Shown: positions 9,276 through 18,417 of the stretch, one piece after another
Layout of the letters: every line of letters starts with the position of its first letter
Position numbering within the stretch: position 1 is the stretch's first letter
NCBI RefSeq assembly: GCF_000231055.2
Contig: NZ_CM001466.1
Coordinates: 3,953,950-4,017,949 of the forward strand
Reading direction: 5' to 3'
Length of the DNA stretch: 64,000 nt
From: Saccharomonospora azurea NA-128
Lineage (GTDB): Bacteria > Actinomycetota > Actinomycetes > Mycobacteriales > Pseudonocardiaceae
Program-made: the position numbers and the translations under genes
The notes under the pieces: generated by a model
The model's input: only the letters and a program-made list of their open reading frames with translations
Told to the model about the DNA's origin: nothing
The model's database searches: none

Positions 9276-9781
9276 TCGGCCCCTCCGACGGGCACCGTCT
9301 CGAAGGACTCGACCTTCCAGTCGTCGTCGGTGTGCCGGAGCTGGGCGCGGTAGCGGGTGCGCGTGTACGTCGGTTCGGCACCGTCGCGGGCGTTCGTGAT
9401 CTCCACCGAGGCCAGCAGCGTGGCGCGCCCGCGCGTGGGGTCGAACTCGCTGAGCGCCGCGTGCAGCACGGTGCCCGTGGCGACGGTGCCCGCCTGCTCG
9501 ACGGCCGTGAGCGTCGCGGGATCGGTGTTCTTCAGCTCGGAGTGCAGCGCGCCCGTGGTGGCGGACAACCACCGGCGCACGCCCTCGTCGACATCGGTGT
9601 GGTCCATGGTCGTCAGCTCCGCGACGCGGTCGCGGCCCTGGCGCAGGGCGTCGTCGCGCGCGTCGGCGGCATCGAGGCCGTCGTCGGTCGCGGCGGAGAG
9701 CCAGGCGAGTCCTCCCCACACCGCGAACACGGCGGCGGCGACCACCGCGGCGATCCCGAGTCCGGTGAGCGCCCGGGTCAC
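9272..9781 (-). CDS. Mce-associated membrane protein (first)
   Basis: A 169-residue protein with an N-terminal membrane segment (ALTGLGIAAVVAAAVFAVWGG region) and an outer domain with conserved elements of Mce-associated proteins, including AALSEFDPTRGRA and a C-terminal WKVESFETVPVG strand. GTG 9781 is preferred because it forms the same GTGA overlap with the upstream mceF stop (9778-9781) seen through the operon. GTG 9796 would add five residues. It is expected to sit in the cytoplasmic membrane with its domain outside, working with the MceA-F needle. Confidence 0.8.
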   Translation of the reverse strand: MTRALTGLGIAAVVAAAVFAVWGGLAWLSAATDDGLDAADARDDALRQGRDRVAELTTMDHTDVDEGVRRWLSATTGALHSELKNTDPATLTAVEQAGTVATGTVLHAALSEFDPTRGRATLLASVEITNARDGAEPTYTRTRYRAQLRHTDDDWKVESFETVPVGGAE

Positions 9782-10962
9782 TCCTCGTCGAGCCACAGCA
9801 GGTCCTCCAGCGATTCGCGGGTGTTGTCGTCACCGGTGAGGACGCCGGGCCGGGCCACGAGCGGCAGCCCGCCCTGGGGTACGTGCTGCGAGGTGCGCGC
9901 GGGTGCGGAGCCGGACGGCAGCGTGCAGCGCGCGTCGGTGTTGAACGGCGCGTCGCCGGTGTCCTCGCCGTTGCGGTACCGGGTGCCCTCGTATCCCCGC
10001 ACGCACGGCAAGGGTTCGAAGAACGACAGGGCCACCGAGAACTCGTCGCCGTCGAGGGCGGCCGACGTGGCGGCCGTGGCCTTCGGCAGCATCACGAACA
10101 GGTGCTCCATGCCGTCCACTCGGGACGAGAACAGGTGGGACGTCGTCAGCAGGTTCGCCACGAGCACCGACAGGCCGGGGTCGGTGTCGCGCAGCAGTGC
10201 GCTCACCTCGACGGCGGCCGTGGGGGCGTGGGCGATGAGCTCGCGCAGGTCGCCGTCCGCGTCGGCGAGTTCGGCGGCGAAGTCTTTGGCGTCGTGAGCG
10301 AACGACCGCCAGGCGTCGGCCGACTCCGCCTGGGTGCGCAGCACGGTGGCCCCGTCCTGGATGAGGGCGGAGGTCTGCGGCAGGTACTCGGTGGCGGTCC
10401 GGGTGAACTCGCGCGAGGAGTCGAGCAGCACCTGGAGGTCGTCGCCGGTGCCCTGGAAGGCGGTGTAGAGCTCGTCCACCACCGTCTGCAGCGACTCCGT
10501 GGGCAACGACTCGGTGAACGCGGTGAGGTTGCCGAGCAGCGCGTCCACACCCAGCGGTACCGCGGTCGACGTCTCGGGGATCACCGATCCGTCGGTCAGG
10601 TAGGGGCCCTGCCCGGTGCGGGGTTGCAGATCCACGTACTGCTCGCCGACGGCCGAGCGGTTGGCGACGACGGCCCGCGAGTTCGCCGGGATGGGAGGGG
10701 CGTCGTCGTGGAGCAGGAGGTCGGCCTCCATGCCGTCGTCGGTGAGCCGCAGGCCCTCGACCTCGCCGACGGCCACGCCGCGGTAGGTCACCTCGCTTCC
10801 GCGGAAGAGCCCTCCGCCGTCGGCGAGTTGGAGGCGCACGATCGGGCCGCCCGCACCGAAGAGCCGTCCGAGCCCCGCGTAGTTGGCGCCGACGAACGCG
10901 GTGGCGGTGAGCGCCACGACCACGAACGCGACGAGTTGGGTCCTGATGCGTCGGGTGAGCAT
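9778..10962 (-). CDS. mceF: MceF-type MlaD/MCE domain protein
   Basis: The sixth MCE subunit, 394 residues. There is an N-terminal transmembrane helix (LVAFVVVALTATAFVGANYA) and then the MCE domain (about 40-120) with LFRGSEVTYRGVAVGEVEGL and VGEQYVDLQP. A long helical segment follows, then a C-terminal tail rich in Pro and Gly. MCE subunits form a hexameric periplasmic tunnel that carries lipids or sterols to the YrbE/MceG ABC transporter. Its start overlaps the mceE stop by one base. No ATPase (MceG/Mkl) is encoded in the window. Confidence 0.92.
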   Translation of the reverse strand: MLTRRIRTQLVAFVVVALTATAFVGANYAGLGRLFGAGGPIVRLQLADGGGLFRGSEVTYRGVAVGEVEGLRLTDDGMEADLLLHDDAPPIPANSRAVVANRSAVGEQYVDLQPRTGQGPYLTDGSVIPETSTAVPLGVDALLGNLTAFTESLPTESLQTVVDELYTAFQGTGDDLQVLLDSSREFTRTATEYLPQTSALIQDGATVLRTQAESADAWRSFAHDAKDFAAELADADGDLRELIAHAPTAAVEVSALLRDTDPGLSVLVANLLTTSHLFSSRVDGMEHLFVMLPKATAATSAALDGDEFSVALSFFEPLPCVRGYEGTRYRNGEDTGDAPFNTDARCTLPSGSAPARTSQHVPQGGLPLVARPGVLTGDDNTRESLEDLLWLDEE

Positions 10963-12020
10963 CAGCGATCACCTTCCTCGGCGGGGGAGTCGGTGGTCGG
11001 CAGCGGGAGCAGGGGAATCGGCGCGGTGTAGCCGTCGGTGGGCACGACCTCGACGAACGTGTTGAGGTAGTCGCCCTCGATGCCGTCGAGCACGGTGTCG
11101 GTGAACGGGAACGTCGCGAGGATCTCCAGCGAGCGGGGCAGGGACTGCCCGGCGTCGGCGAGCCCGTCGAGCGTGGGGGCGAGTGCTTCCAGGTCGGCCA
11201 CGAGGTCCTCCCTGGTCTTGTGGATCACGTCCACGGCGACGTCGGAGAGCTCGTCGAGCGACTCCAGCATGGTGACGAGCTGCTCGCGCTGGTCGCGCAG
11301 TTCCTCCAGCCCGGGGGTGAGGTCGTTGAGTGCGCCCCGGATGGCGTCCTCACGCTCGGAGAGGGTGGTCGAGAGCCGGTTCAGGCCGTCGAGAGCGGCC
11401 ACGATCTCGTCGCGGTGGTCGTCCAGATCGGACACGAGGTGATCGACGTGCGAGAGGAACTCCTTGATCTCGGCCTCGTTGCCGGTCATCACCTGGTTGA
11501 GCTCGTGGTTGATCGTGCGCAGCTGGGCGATACCGCCGCCGTTGAGCAGCAGCGACAGCGCGCCGAAGACCTCCTCGACCTCGACGTGGCGGTTGGTGCG
11601 CGACACGGGGATGAGATCGCCGTCGGCGAGGGAGGCGCGGGGTTCGTCGTGGTCGGGTGCGGCGAGTTCGACGAACTTCTCACCGAGCAGGCTCGACTGG
11701 CGGATGTTGGCGAGCGTGTCGGCGGGCAGGTCGACGTCGCCGTTGACGAGCAGGACGACCTTCGCCTGCCAGTCGTCGCCGTCGGCGAGCTCGATCGACG
11801 CGACCCGGCCGACGGGCACGTCGTTGACCTTCACGGCCGCGTGCGGCACGAGGTCCAGCACGTCGTCGAAGTGCGCCATCACCCGGTACGGCTCGTCGCC
11901 GAGGTCGGCGCCGCCGGGCAGGGGCAGGTCCTGCACGCCTCCGAACTCCGGTGCGGCACACCCGCCGACCAGCAGGCAGGCGAGCACGGCCACACTCCCG
12001 AACGCGGTTCGTCGCGTCAC
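10962..12020 (-). CDS. mceE: MceE-type MCE lipoprotein (LprK-like)
   Basis: A 352-residue MCE protein with a type II signal peptide: VLACLLVGGC, with the lipidated cysteine at residue 21. This is the usual feature of the fifth Mce subunit. The MCE domain (about 45-130) contains VKVNDVPVGRVASIEL and SLLGEKFVEL, followed by long heptad-like helices. GTG 12020 overlaps the mceD stop at 12017. The lipid anchor would tether the hexamer to the membrane. Confidence 0.93.
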   Translation of the reverse strand: MTRRTAFGSVAVLACLLVGGCAAPEFGGVQDLPLPGGADLGDEPYRVMAHFDDVLDLVPHAAVKVNDVPVGRVASIELADGDDWQAKVVLLVNGDVDLPADTLANIRQSSLLGEKFVELAAPDHDEPRASLADGDLIPVSRTNRHVEVEEVFGALSLLLNGGGIAQLRTINHELNQVMTGNEAEIKEFLSHVDHLVSDLDDHRDEIVAALDGLNRLSTTLSEREDAIRGALNDLTPGLEELRDQREQLVTMLESLDELSDVAVDVIHKTREDLVADLEALAPTLDGLADAGQSLPRSLEILATFPFTDTVLDGIEGDYLNTFVEVVPTDGYTAPIPLLPLPTTDSPAEEGDR

Positions 12021-13021
12021 CGCCCACCTCCCGAGGCGTTTTCCGCGTACTCCAGCGGGTTGATGCGGCCCTGGAGCGTGCCGCTGCGGGGGTCGAAGGT
12101 GTTGTAGGCGTTCTCCGCGGCGGCGGGGGCGACGTCGAGCGCCTCGGCGAGGGAGGCGCGCCGTTCCACCACGATTTGAGTGAGGTCGGCGAGATCATCC
12201 ACACCGGACTTCAGTGCGGCGCGGTGGTCGGCGACGAACGATTGCAGGTCGGCCAGCGCGTCGCCGAGGGTCGCGAGTGCGGCCGACAGTTCCTCCTTGT
12301 CGGTGGCGAGGATGTCGGCCACGTTCGACAGCTGCTCGGTCGCCTCGCGCACCTGGGTGTCGTTGCCCGCCAGCATCGCCGTGAACGCGGCCAGCGACTC
12401 GACGGTGGCGAAGAGGTCGTCGTCGGAGTCGGCGAGTGTGCGGGTCAGGTCACCGAAGTTGCGCACGGTCTGCGCGAACGACTCCCCGTTGCCGTGCAGC
12501 ACGTCGGCGCCGGTGTCGAGGAGGTCGGACAACGCCCCGTCGGCGTTGGCCCCGTCGGGGCCGAGCGCGGTGGCGAGGTCGTCGAGGCTCTCGTACAGCT
12601 CGTCGAGTTCCACCGGCACGGCGGTGCGCGAGCGGGGGATCACGGCGCCGTCGTCGAGGCGCGGGCCACCACGTGCGAGGTCGGAGAGCTGCACGTAACG
12701 GTCGGCCACCACGCTGGGCGAGACGATGAGCGCCCGCGTCTCGCGGGCCACGGGCGTGTCGGCGGCCACGGACAGCGTCAGCCGTACCCGCGACGGTTCG
12801 GGGGTCACCTCCACGACCTCGCCGACGCGGACCCCGAGCACCTTCACGTCCGAGCCGGCGTACACGCCGACGGCGCGGTCGAAGTACGCCGTCACGGTCT
12901 TGTCGCTCGGGGTGCCGAACACCCACCACAGCGCTCCGGCCGTCACGACGGCGGCCACGACGAGCACCGTGACGATCCGTGCGTTCCGTAGCCGATTCAG
13001 CCGGGTCCACACGGTCCTCAC
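12017..13021 (-). CDS. mceD: MceD-type MlaD/MCE domain protein
   Basis: A 334-residue MCE subunit with an N-terminal membrane helix (ARIVTVLVVAAVVTAGALWW), an MCE domain (about residues 40-120) with SDVKVLGVRVGEVVEVTPEP and SPSVVADRYVQL, and a long helical body. GTG 13021 forms the four-base GTGA overlap with the mceC stop; the open frame itself extends further upstream but that part lies inside mceC. The stop lies in another four-base overlap with mceE, so translation is probably coupled. Confidence 0.92.
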   Translation of the reverse strand: MRTVWTRLNRLRNARIVTVLVVAAVVTAGALWWVFGTPSDKTVTAYFDRAVGVYAGSDVKVLGVRVGEVVEVTPEPSRVRLTLSVAADTPVARETRALIVSPSVVADRYVQLSDLARGGPRLDDGAVIPRSRTAVPVELDELYESLDDLATALGPDGANADGALSDLLDTGADVLHGNGESFAQTVRNFGDLTRTLADSDDDLFATVESLAAFTAMLAGNDTQVREATEQLSNVADILATDKEELSAALATLGDALADLQSFVADHRAALKSGVDDLADLTQIVVERRASLAEALDVAPAAAENAYNTFDPRSGTLQGRINPLEYAENASGGGR

Positions 13022-13998
13022 CTCCGATCCGGTGGTACGCAGGGAGCACGGTTGTCGGGAACGAGCCCGCACAGGTAGGCGTCGAGCCAGCGGCCGCTGC
13101 CCACGGCGTTGTTCACGACGCGGAAGTACGGTCCGGCGAGTTCGAGCGTCCGGTCCAGGTCGTCGCGGTGCCGCTGGAGGATGTCGGTGACGTCGTTCAG
13201 CGAGTCGAGTGTGGGGCCGAGTTGCTCGGCGTTGTCGGCGACGAGCCCGGAGATCTGCTCGGCGAGGTCGCGCGCGCCCGTGAGGAGCTGGTGGATGGCG
13301 TCGCGTCGCTGGTCGAGTTCGGTGAGCAGGAGGTTGCCGTCCTCGATGAGGCGTTCGAACTCGTCGCTGGAGTCGGCGAGCACGTCGGCCACGGTGTGCG
13401 CGTTGTCGAGCAGTTCGAACAGTTCGTCGTCCCGCGACGCGATGGTCGTCGACAGCGCGGTGAGGCCGTCGAGGGCGCCGCGGACGTGCTCCTCGGCGCC
13501 GTCGAACGTCTCGCTGAGCGTGCGGAAGCTCTCGGCGAGCCGGTCGGTGTCGATGGCGCCCGCGGTGCTCGCGAGGCGTTCGAACGCGGTGGTGACGTCG
13601 TAGGGCGTGGTGGTGCGGCCGAGCGGGATCGGCTGGTCGGGGTCGAGCACGGCGTCGCCGGTGGGGTGCAGGGCGAGGTACTTCTGCCCCAGCAATGTCT
13701 TGATCTTGATTTCGGCGGTCGTCCGGTTGCCGACCCACGCGTCGCTGACGCGGAAGGAGACGAGCACGCGGTCCTCGGCGAGCTCGACGTCGGTGACCTC
13801 GCCCACCTTGATCCCGGCGACGCGCACCTCGTTGGACGGCAGGAGTCCGGCGGCCTCGGAGAACTCGGCCTGGTAGGTCGTGCCGCCTCCGACGAGTGGC
13901 AGGTACTCGTAGTTGACCGTCGCGACGGTGACACCGGCCAGCAGGACCGTGCCCACGACGCCGAGGGTCAGCGGGTTGCGTTCGCGGAAGGACGTCAT
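13018..13998 (-). CDS. mceC: MceC-type MlaD/MCE domain protein
   Basis: A 326-residue MCE subunit. The N-terminal helix (TLGVVGTVLLAGVTVATVNY) is followed by the MCE domain with NEVRVAGIKVGEVTDVEL and LLGQKYLAL, then helical repeats and a C-terminal cysteine pair (YLCGLVPDNRAPC) typical of MceC. ATG 13998 overlaps the mceB stop in ATGA; GTG 14007 is a possible alternative that adds three residues. Confidence 0.92.
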   Translation of the reverse strand: MTSFRERNPLTLGVVGTVLLAGVTVATVNYEYLPLVGGGTTYQAEFSEAAGLLPSNEVRVAGIKVGEVTDVELAEDRVLVSFRVSDAWVGNRTTAEIKIKTLLGQKYLALHPTGDAVLDPDQPIPLGRTTTPYDVTTAFERLASTAGAIDTDRLAESFRTLSETFDGAEEHVRGALDGLTALSTTIASRDDELFELLDNAHTVADVLADSSDEFERLIEDGNLLLTELDQRRDAIHQLLTGARDLAEQISGLVADNAEQLGPTLDSLNDVTDILQRHRDDLDRTLELAGPYFRVVNNAVGSGRWLDAYLCGLVPDNRAPCVPPDRR

Positions 13999-15005
13999 CG
14001 GCCGCACCTCGCGGGCAGGGGTCCGTCGTGGATACCGGTGGGGGGATCGGTGAGCAGCACCGCTTCGCAGAGGTAGACGTTGAGGAACGAGCCGTAGGAG
14101 GCGGTGCGGCCGATCGCGGTGAACTTCTCCGGCGTGGTGACGAGGAACCGTTCCAGGTCGTCCGAACCGGACACCAGGGTGTCGGACACCTCGCCCAGTT
14201 CGGCGATGCTCTCCTTGAGCGGCCGGCGCGCCAGGTCGAACAGCCCGGCCGTGGCCGTGGTGAGCTCCGCCATGCCCTCGACGGACTCGCCGATGGCCGC
14301 GCGGTCGTCGGCGAGCCCGGACACGAGGTCCTGCAGCGTCGACACGAGTGTGGTGAGGGCGTCGCCCTCGGTGTTGATGGTGTCGAGCACCGAGTTGAGG
14401 TTCGTGATCACCTCGCCGATCACCTTGTCGCGGTCGGCGAGTGTGGCGGTCAACGAGCCGGTGTGGGCGAGCAGGCTCTCCACGGTGCCGCTCTCGCCCT
14501 GCAACACCTGGACGATCTCGCCGGAGAGCTGGTTGACCTCCTCCGGGTCGAGCGCGGAGAACAGCGGCTGGAAGCCCTGGAACAGTTCGGTGAGGTCCAA
14601 CGCCGGTCGAGTGCGGTCCAGGGGGATCTCCGCGCCCGGGTCGAGATGCGCGGGCTCGGGGTACTCGCCGCGTTCGAGGGCGACGTAGCGCTGGCCCAGC
14701 ATGTTGCGGTAGCGGATGATCGCCGTGGTGTCGGCGGGAAGCCGTCGGCCCGACTCCACCGAGAAGTGCACGCGGGCGAGGTGCCGGTCGACGATCTCCA
14801 ACTCGTCCACCTGCCCGACGCGTACTCCCGCGATCCGCACGTCGTCGCCCGGGTTGAGCGAGGTGACGTCGGTGAACCGCGCGCTGTACGAGGTCCGGTC
14901 GTCCACCCCGACGTTCGAGATCGACAGCGCGAGTAACGCCGTCGCGACCGTGGTCACCAGGATGAACGCGAGTCCCTTGAGCAGGGGACCGGCCAGATTT
15001 CTCAC
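13995..15005 (-). CDS. mceB: MceB-type MlaD/MCE domain protein
   Basis: A 336-residue MCE subunit with a membrane helix near residues 8-28 (LAFILVTTVATALLALSI), an MCE domain with GDDVRIAGVRVGQVDELEI and RNMLGQRYVALERG, and a long helical segment with a C-terminal cysteine pair (YLCEAVLL...ARC). GTG 15005 overlaps the mceA stop in GTGA. It shares architecture with MceC, as expected for paralogous ring subunits. Confidence 0.92.
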   Translation of the reverse strand: MRNLAGPLLKGLAFILVTTVATALLALSISNVGVDDRTSYSARFTDVTSLNPGDDVRIAGVRVGQVDELEIVDRHLARVHFSVESGRRLPADTTAIIRYRNMLGQRYVALERGEYPEPAHLDPGAEIPLDRTRPALDLTELFQGFQPLFSALDPEEVNQLSGEIVQVLQGESGTVESLLAHTGSLTATLADRDKVIGEVITNLNSVLDTINTEGDALTTLVSTLQDLVSGLADDRAAIGESVEGMAELTTATAGLFDLARRPLKESIAELGEVSDTLVSGSDDLERFLVTTPEKFTAIGRTASYGSFLNVYLCEAVLLTDPPTGIHDGPLPARCGR

Positions 15006-16288
15006 TTCAGGGTCACCTCCGTGCCCCGGTAGACGGGTCCCACGAGGACACTGCTCCACTCGGGCACCCGGTCGACGCCGACGCCGAGCTCCCCGGCGAG
15101 CAGGGTGGACAGCAGCTGACGTTCCTGGGGTGAGTTCGGCAGCCCGAGGTCCACGTCGTCGCCGCCGCGGTCGGGAACCAGTGCCTCGGCACCCTGTTCG
15201 GGCCGGGAAGGCGCCATGCCTTCGCGTGGAGTGACGCCGCTGGGATAGCAGCGCGGCCCGGTGTCGGCGGTGTAGGCGGGATCGTCGGCACCGGGGACGT
15301 ACGCGCCACGCGGTTCGGTGACGAGACTGCCCTGCATGCGCAGTCCCGGCTTGTCCGTGCCCTTGCCCAGGACGGCGTCCATGGCGGGGGTCAACTCGTC
15401 GAGCGCGCGCAGCGTGCAGGCGAAGCTCGGCGAGTAGCGGGCGGCGACCTCCAGCGGCGCTCGGCTCTCGGCGGACAGGCGGATGAGGTTGTCGGCGTTG
15501 GCGTGCAGGAACGCGCTGACGTCGCCCGAGGTCGTGGTCACCTGCGCGTACAGGCCGCGCAGTTCGGGTCCCTGCTCCTCCACCGTGCCGAGCGTCACCG
15601 CGGTGTCGGTGAGCGCGTCGAGCAGGTCGGGGGAGATGTCGCCGTAGAGCTGGGCCACCTCGCCGAGGTCGCGGATGTTCTCGTGCAGCGCGGGCAGGTT
15701 CGGATTGAACTCCTCCAGGTAGTTCGCCGCCTGCACCAACGTGTCGCCGAGCTGCTCACCACGCCCGTCGAGGGCGGTGGCCACGGCGCTGAGGGTGCTG
15801 GAGAGCTTGTGCGGTTGCACGGACTGGAGCACGGGAAGCAGCTCGTCGAACGCGCGCTCCAGCTCGACCGCGTTCTCCGAACGGTCCTGGTCGATCACGT
15901 CGCCGTCGGCCAGCGGCGCGGCGGTCGAGTCGTCGGGAATGGACAGCTGCACGTACCGCTCGCCGAACAGCGTCTTCGGCACGAGCAGGGCCGTCACGTC
16001 CTTCGGCAGGCGCGACACGGTGTCGGGGTCGAGGGCCAGCTCGATCTCGGCGCCGTCGGGCACCGCCGTGATCGAGCGGACCTCGCCGACGAGCACGCCG
16101 CGGGCCTTGACGTCGGAGTACTGCCGCAGCTGGTTGCCCACGCGGTCGGTCTGCAGCGTGACCGACACCGACGTCGTGAACTCCTTGTCGTAGATGCGCA
16201 CCGACAGATCCACCAGCAGCACGAGGACGAGGCAGAACACGACTCCCGTGAGCCGGACTCCGAGCTTGCGCAGTCGTGTCGTCCTCAT
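15002..16288 (-). CDS. mceA: MceA-type MlaD/MCE domain protein
   Basis: The first MCE subunit, 428 residues. There is an N-terminal helix (VRLTGVVFCLVLVLLVDLSV), an MCE domain (about 40-125) containing SDVKARGVLVGEVRSI and TLFGERYVQLSI, then a helical needle segment and a C-terminal domain with a cysteine pair (FACTLRALDEL ... PRCYPSGV). ATG 16288 forms an ATGA overlap with the yrbEB stop. The long open frame upstream of this ATG is inside yrbEB and is not translated. Confidence 0.92.
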   Translation of the reverse strand: MRTTRLRKLGVRLTGVVFCLVLVLLVDLSVRIYDKEFTTSVSVTLQTDRVGNQLRQYSDVKARGVLVGEVRSITAVPDGAEIELALDPDTVSRLPKDVTALLVPKTLFGERYVQLSIPDDSTAAPLADGDVIDQDRSENAVELERAFDELLPVLQSVQPHKLSSTLSAVATALDGRGEQLGDTLVQAANYLEEFNPNLPALHENIRDLGEVAQLYGDISPDLLDALTDTAVTLGTVEEQGPELRGLYAQVTTTSGDVSAFLHANADNLIRLSAESRAPLEVAARYSPSFACTLRALDELTPAMDAVLGKGTDKPGLRMQGSLVTEPRGAYVPGADDPAYTADTGPRCYPSGVTPREGMAPSRPEQGAEALVPDRGGDDVDLGLPNSPQERQLLSTLLAGELGVGVDRVPEWSSVLVGPVYRGTEVTLK

Positions 16289-17139
16289 CCCGCCACCCGC
16301 ACGGTCGTCGTGGCACCCCAGATGGCGAGGCTGGCGAAGAAGTCCAGCAGGGCCACCGCCACGATGGCGGTGCGGACCCCACGGCCGACGGCGACTCCGA
16401 CCCCCGCCGGACCGCCTCGGGCGTGGTAGCCGTAGTAGCAGTGCGTCAGCACCACCACGACGCTGAAGATGAGCACCTTCCCGAACGACCAGAGGACGTC
16501 CTCGGGCGGGAGGAAGAGCGAGAAGTAGTGGTCGTAGGTGCCTTCGGACTGGCCGTAGAACCACACCGTGATCTGGCGTGACGCCACGTACGACGTCAGC
16601 AGCCCGACGGCGTAGAGCGGGATGATCGCGCAGAACCCGGCGATGATGCGGGTGGTCACGAGGTACGGCACACTCGGCACACCCATCACCTCCAGCGCGT
16701 CGACCTCCTCGGAGATCCGCATCGCACCGAGCTGGGCCGTGAACCCGCAGCCCACGGTCGCCGACAGCGCGAGGCCCGCGACGAGCGGCGCGATCTCGCG
16801 GGTGTTGAAGTACGCGGAGATGAAGCCCGCGAACGCCGCCGTGCCCACCTGGTTCATGGCTGTGTAGCCCTGCAGGCCCACGACCACCCCGGTGAACATG
16901 GTCATGCCGACCATGACGCCGACCGTGCCGCCGATCACCGCGAGCGCGCCGCTGCCGAAGCTCACCTCGGCGAGCAGCCGCACGATCTCGCGTGGATAGC
17001 GCCGCAGCGCGCGGGGAACCCAGGCCAGGGCCCGCAGGCTGAACAGCACCGCTTCGCCGATGGTGTCCAGGAACGACAGTCTCCGGTCGAGACTCGCCAG
17101 CCCTCGGACGGCGCGCGGCCGTGCAGGTGTGGTCGTCAC
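16285..17139 (-). CDS. yrbEB: YrbE-type ABC permease B (MlaE family)
   Basis: A 284-residue multi-pass permease of the MlaE/YrbE family with the characteristic amphipathic N-terminal helix and about five membrane helices. The motif ISEEVDALEVMGVPSVPYLV is the conserved cytoplasmic EExDAL coupling element that contacts the MceG ATPase. GTG 17139 lies four bases after the yrbEA stop. It pairs with yrbEA to form the membrane part of the Mce importer. Confidence 0.95.
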   Translation of the reverse strand: MTTTPARPRAVRGLASLDRRLSFLDTIGEAVLFSLRALAWVPRALRRYPREIVRLLAEVSFGSGALAVIGGTVGVMVGMTMFTGVVVGLQGYTAMNQVGTAAFAGFISAYFNTREIAPLVAGLALSATVGCGFTAQLGAMRISEEVDALEVMGVPSVPYLVTTRIIAGFCAIIPLYAVGLLTSYVASRQITVWFYGQSEGTYDHYFSLFLPPEDVLWSFGKVLIFSVVVVLTHCYYGYHARGGPAGVGVAVGRGVRTAIVAVALLDFFASLAIWGATTTVRVAG

Positions 17140-17143
17140 GTCC

Positions 17144-17947
17144 TCACATCCCCTTCGGCGGCACGAGTTGGAGGTAGACGGTCGTCAGCACGAAGTTCAC
17201 GAGGAACAGCAGCAGGAACGTGATGACCACCGACTGGTTGACCGCGTCGCCCACGCCCTTGGGCCCCGGCGCCGGGTTGAGCCCGCGGTAGGCGGCCACG
17301 ACGCCGGCGACGAAACCGAAGATGAGTGCCTTGATCTCGCTGATCCACAGGTCGGGAAGCTGCGCCAGCGCCGAGAAGCTCGCCAGGTAGGCGCCGGGTG
17401 TGCCGTCCTGCATGACGACGTTGAAGAAGTAGCCGCCACACACCCCGACGACGCTCACCATGCCGTTCAGGAACACGGCCACCGCCATGGCGGCGAGCAC
17501 CCGCGGCACGACGAGTCGTTGCACCGGGGAGACGCCGAGCACCTCCATGGCATCGATCTCCTCGCGGATCGTGCGCGAACCCAGGTCGGCACACATCGCC
17601 GACCCGCCCGCGCCCGCGATGAGCAGCGCGGTGACGATCGGGCTGGCCTGCTGGATAATGGCGAGCACGCTCGCCGCTCCCGTGAACGACTGCGCGCCGA
17701 TCTGCGTGGTCAGCGACCCGACGTGCAGGGCGATGACACCGCCGAACGGAATGGCGACGAGTGCGGTGGGCAGGATCGAGACACTGGCGATGAACCAGAA
17801 CTGCTGCACGAATTCACGGAACTGGAAGGGTCTGCGCGGAATGGAGCGCAGAACATCGAGGGCCAACGCGTACAGCCTGCCGGTCTGCCTCAGCGCGGCA
17901 GCGCCGGGAAACGAACGCCCGGCCGCGTCGTCGACGTCGGTGGCCAC
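17144..17947 (-). CDS. yrbEA: YrbE-type ABC permease A (MlaE family)
   Basis: A 267-residue MlaE-family permease, the first gene of the Mce operon. It has several membrane spans and the coupling motif IREEIDAMEVLGVSPVQRLV. GTG 17947 is chosen because GGAGGAG sits six bases before it; the open frame extends to 18019 but has no ribosome binding site there. Two palindromes lie upstream (17968-17979 and 17988-18012). Confidence 0.95.
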   Translation of the reverse strand: MATDVDDAAGRSFPGAAALRQTGRLYALALDVLRSIPRRPFQFREFVQQFWFIASVSILPTALVAIPFGGVIALHVGSLTTQIGAQSFTGAASVLAIIQQASPIVTALLIAGAGGSAMCADLGSRTIREEIDAMEVLGVSPVQRLVVPRVLAAMAVAVFLNGMVSVVGVCGGYFFNVVMQDGTPGAYLASFSALAQLPDLWISEIKALIFGFVAGVVAAYRGLNPAPGPKGVGDAVNQSVVITFLLLFLVNFVLTTVYLQLVPPKGM

Positions 17948-18417
17948 TCGCGACTCCTCCGGTTCGTAAACCCAGGTTTCAGATTTTCCGGAACGCTCGT
18001 TTCGCGTTCCGGCACGCATTCTCGCTGTGCGTGCGATGACAATAACGCCGCGTCCCTGTCCTGGTTACGCGGCAATCTTCGTGCCTCCGTGACAGTTCTC
18101 GGCAGCATTCTTGTACGACTGTGAGGGGTCGCGTAGCCGATCGCTGTCGGGCGTCGTTGTTTGGCCGGGCACGACAAAGCACTGAAAGAAATTCCTGTCG
18201 TCGGTGACAACCATTGCGCCGATAGGGCGAGGAGCGAATGTGAAACGTCGATGTTTCTTGTTCGTAACGCAGTCAGAAGCTAACGTACTCGCTGGTAGGT
18301 TGGCTTTGGCTCCTACCGGCAAGCATCGTCGGCCGATGTTTTCGCGCGGGTCAGGATCGATCACTCCGCGTCGCTTGCTTTCGCCCGTTCGCCTGTTCAC
18401 CTGGGAAAGGAATCGCT
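17948..18417. promoter_or_regulatory. Divergent control region between mce operon and secreted-protein genes
   Basis: A 470-base gene-free stretch, visibly richer in A+T than the flanks around 18080-18320. It holds a palindrome AAACC-CA-GGTTT (17968-17979), a perfect 9-bp inverted repeat CCGGAACGC-N7-GCGTTCCGG (17988-18012), a small GAAAC/GTTTC hairpin (18242-18257) and a GGTAGG/CCTACC inverted repeat (18294-18317). I could not assign -35/-10 elements with confidence. It must carry promoters for both directions. Confidence 0.6.
17988..18012. promoter_or_regulatory. Perfect 9-bp inverted repeat upstream of the mce operon
   Basis: Arms CCGGAACGC (17988-17996) and GCGTTCCGG (18004-18012) with a 7-base spacer, 41 bases before the yrbEA start codon. 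It could be a repressor operator or a 5' leader hairpin. No regulator gene lies next to the operon. Confidence 0.55.

Noticed and set aside
18294-18317. GGTAGG/CCTACC hairpin before the first secreted gene as a riboswitch
   Set aside because: It is only a 6-bp stem without any conserved aptamer core. It is listed only as part of the control region.
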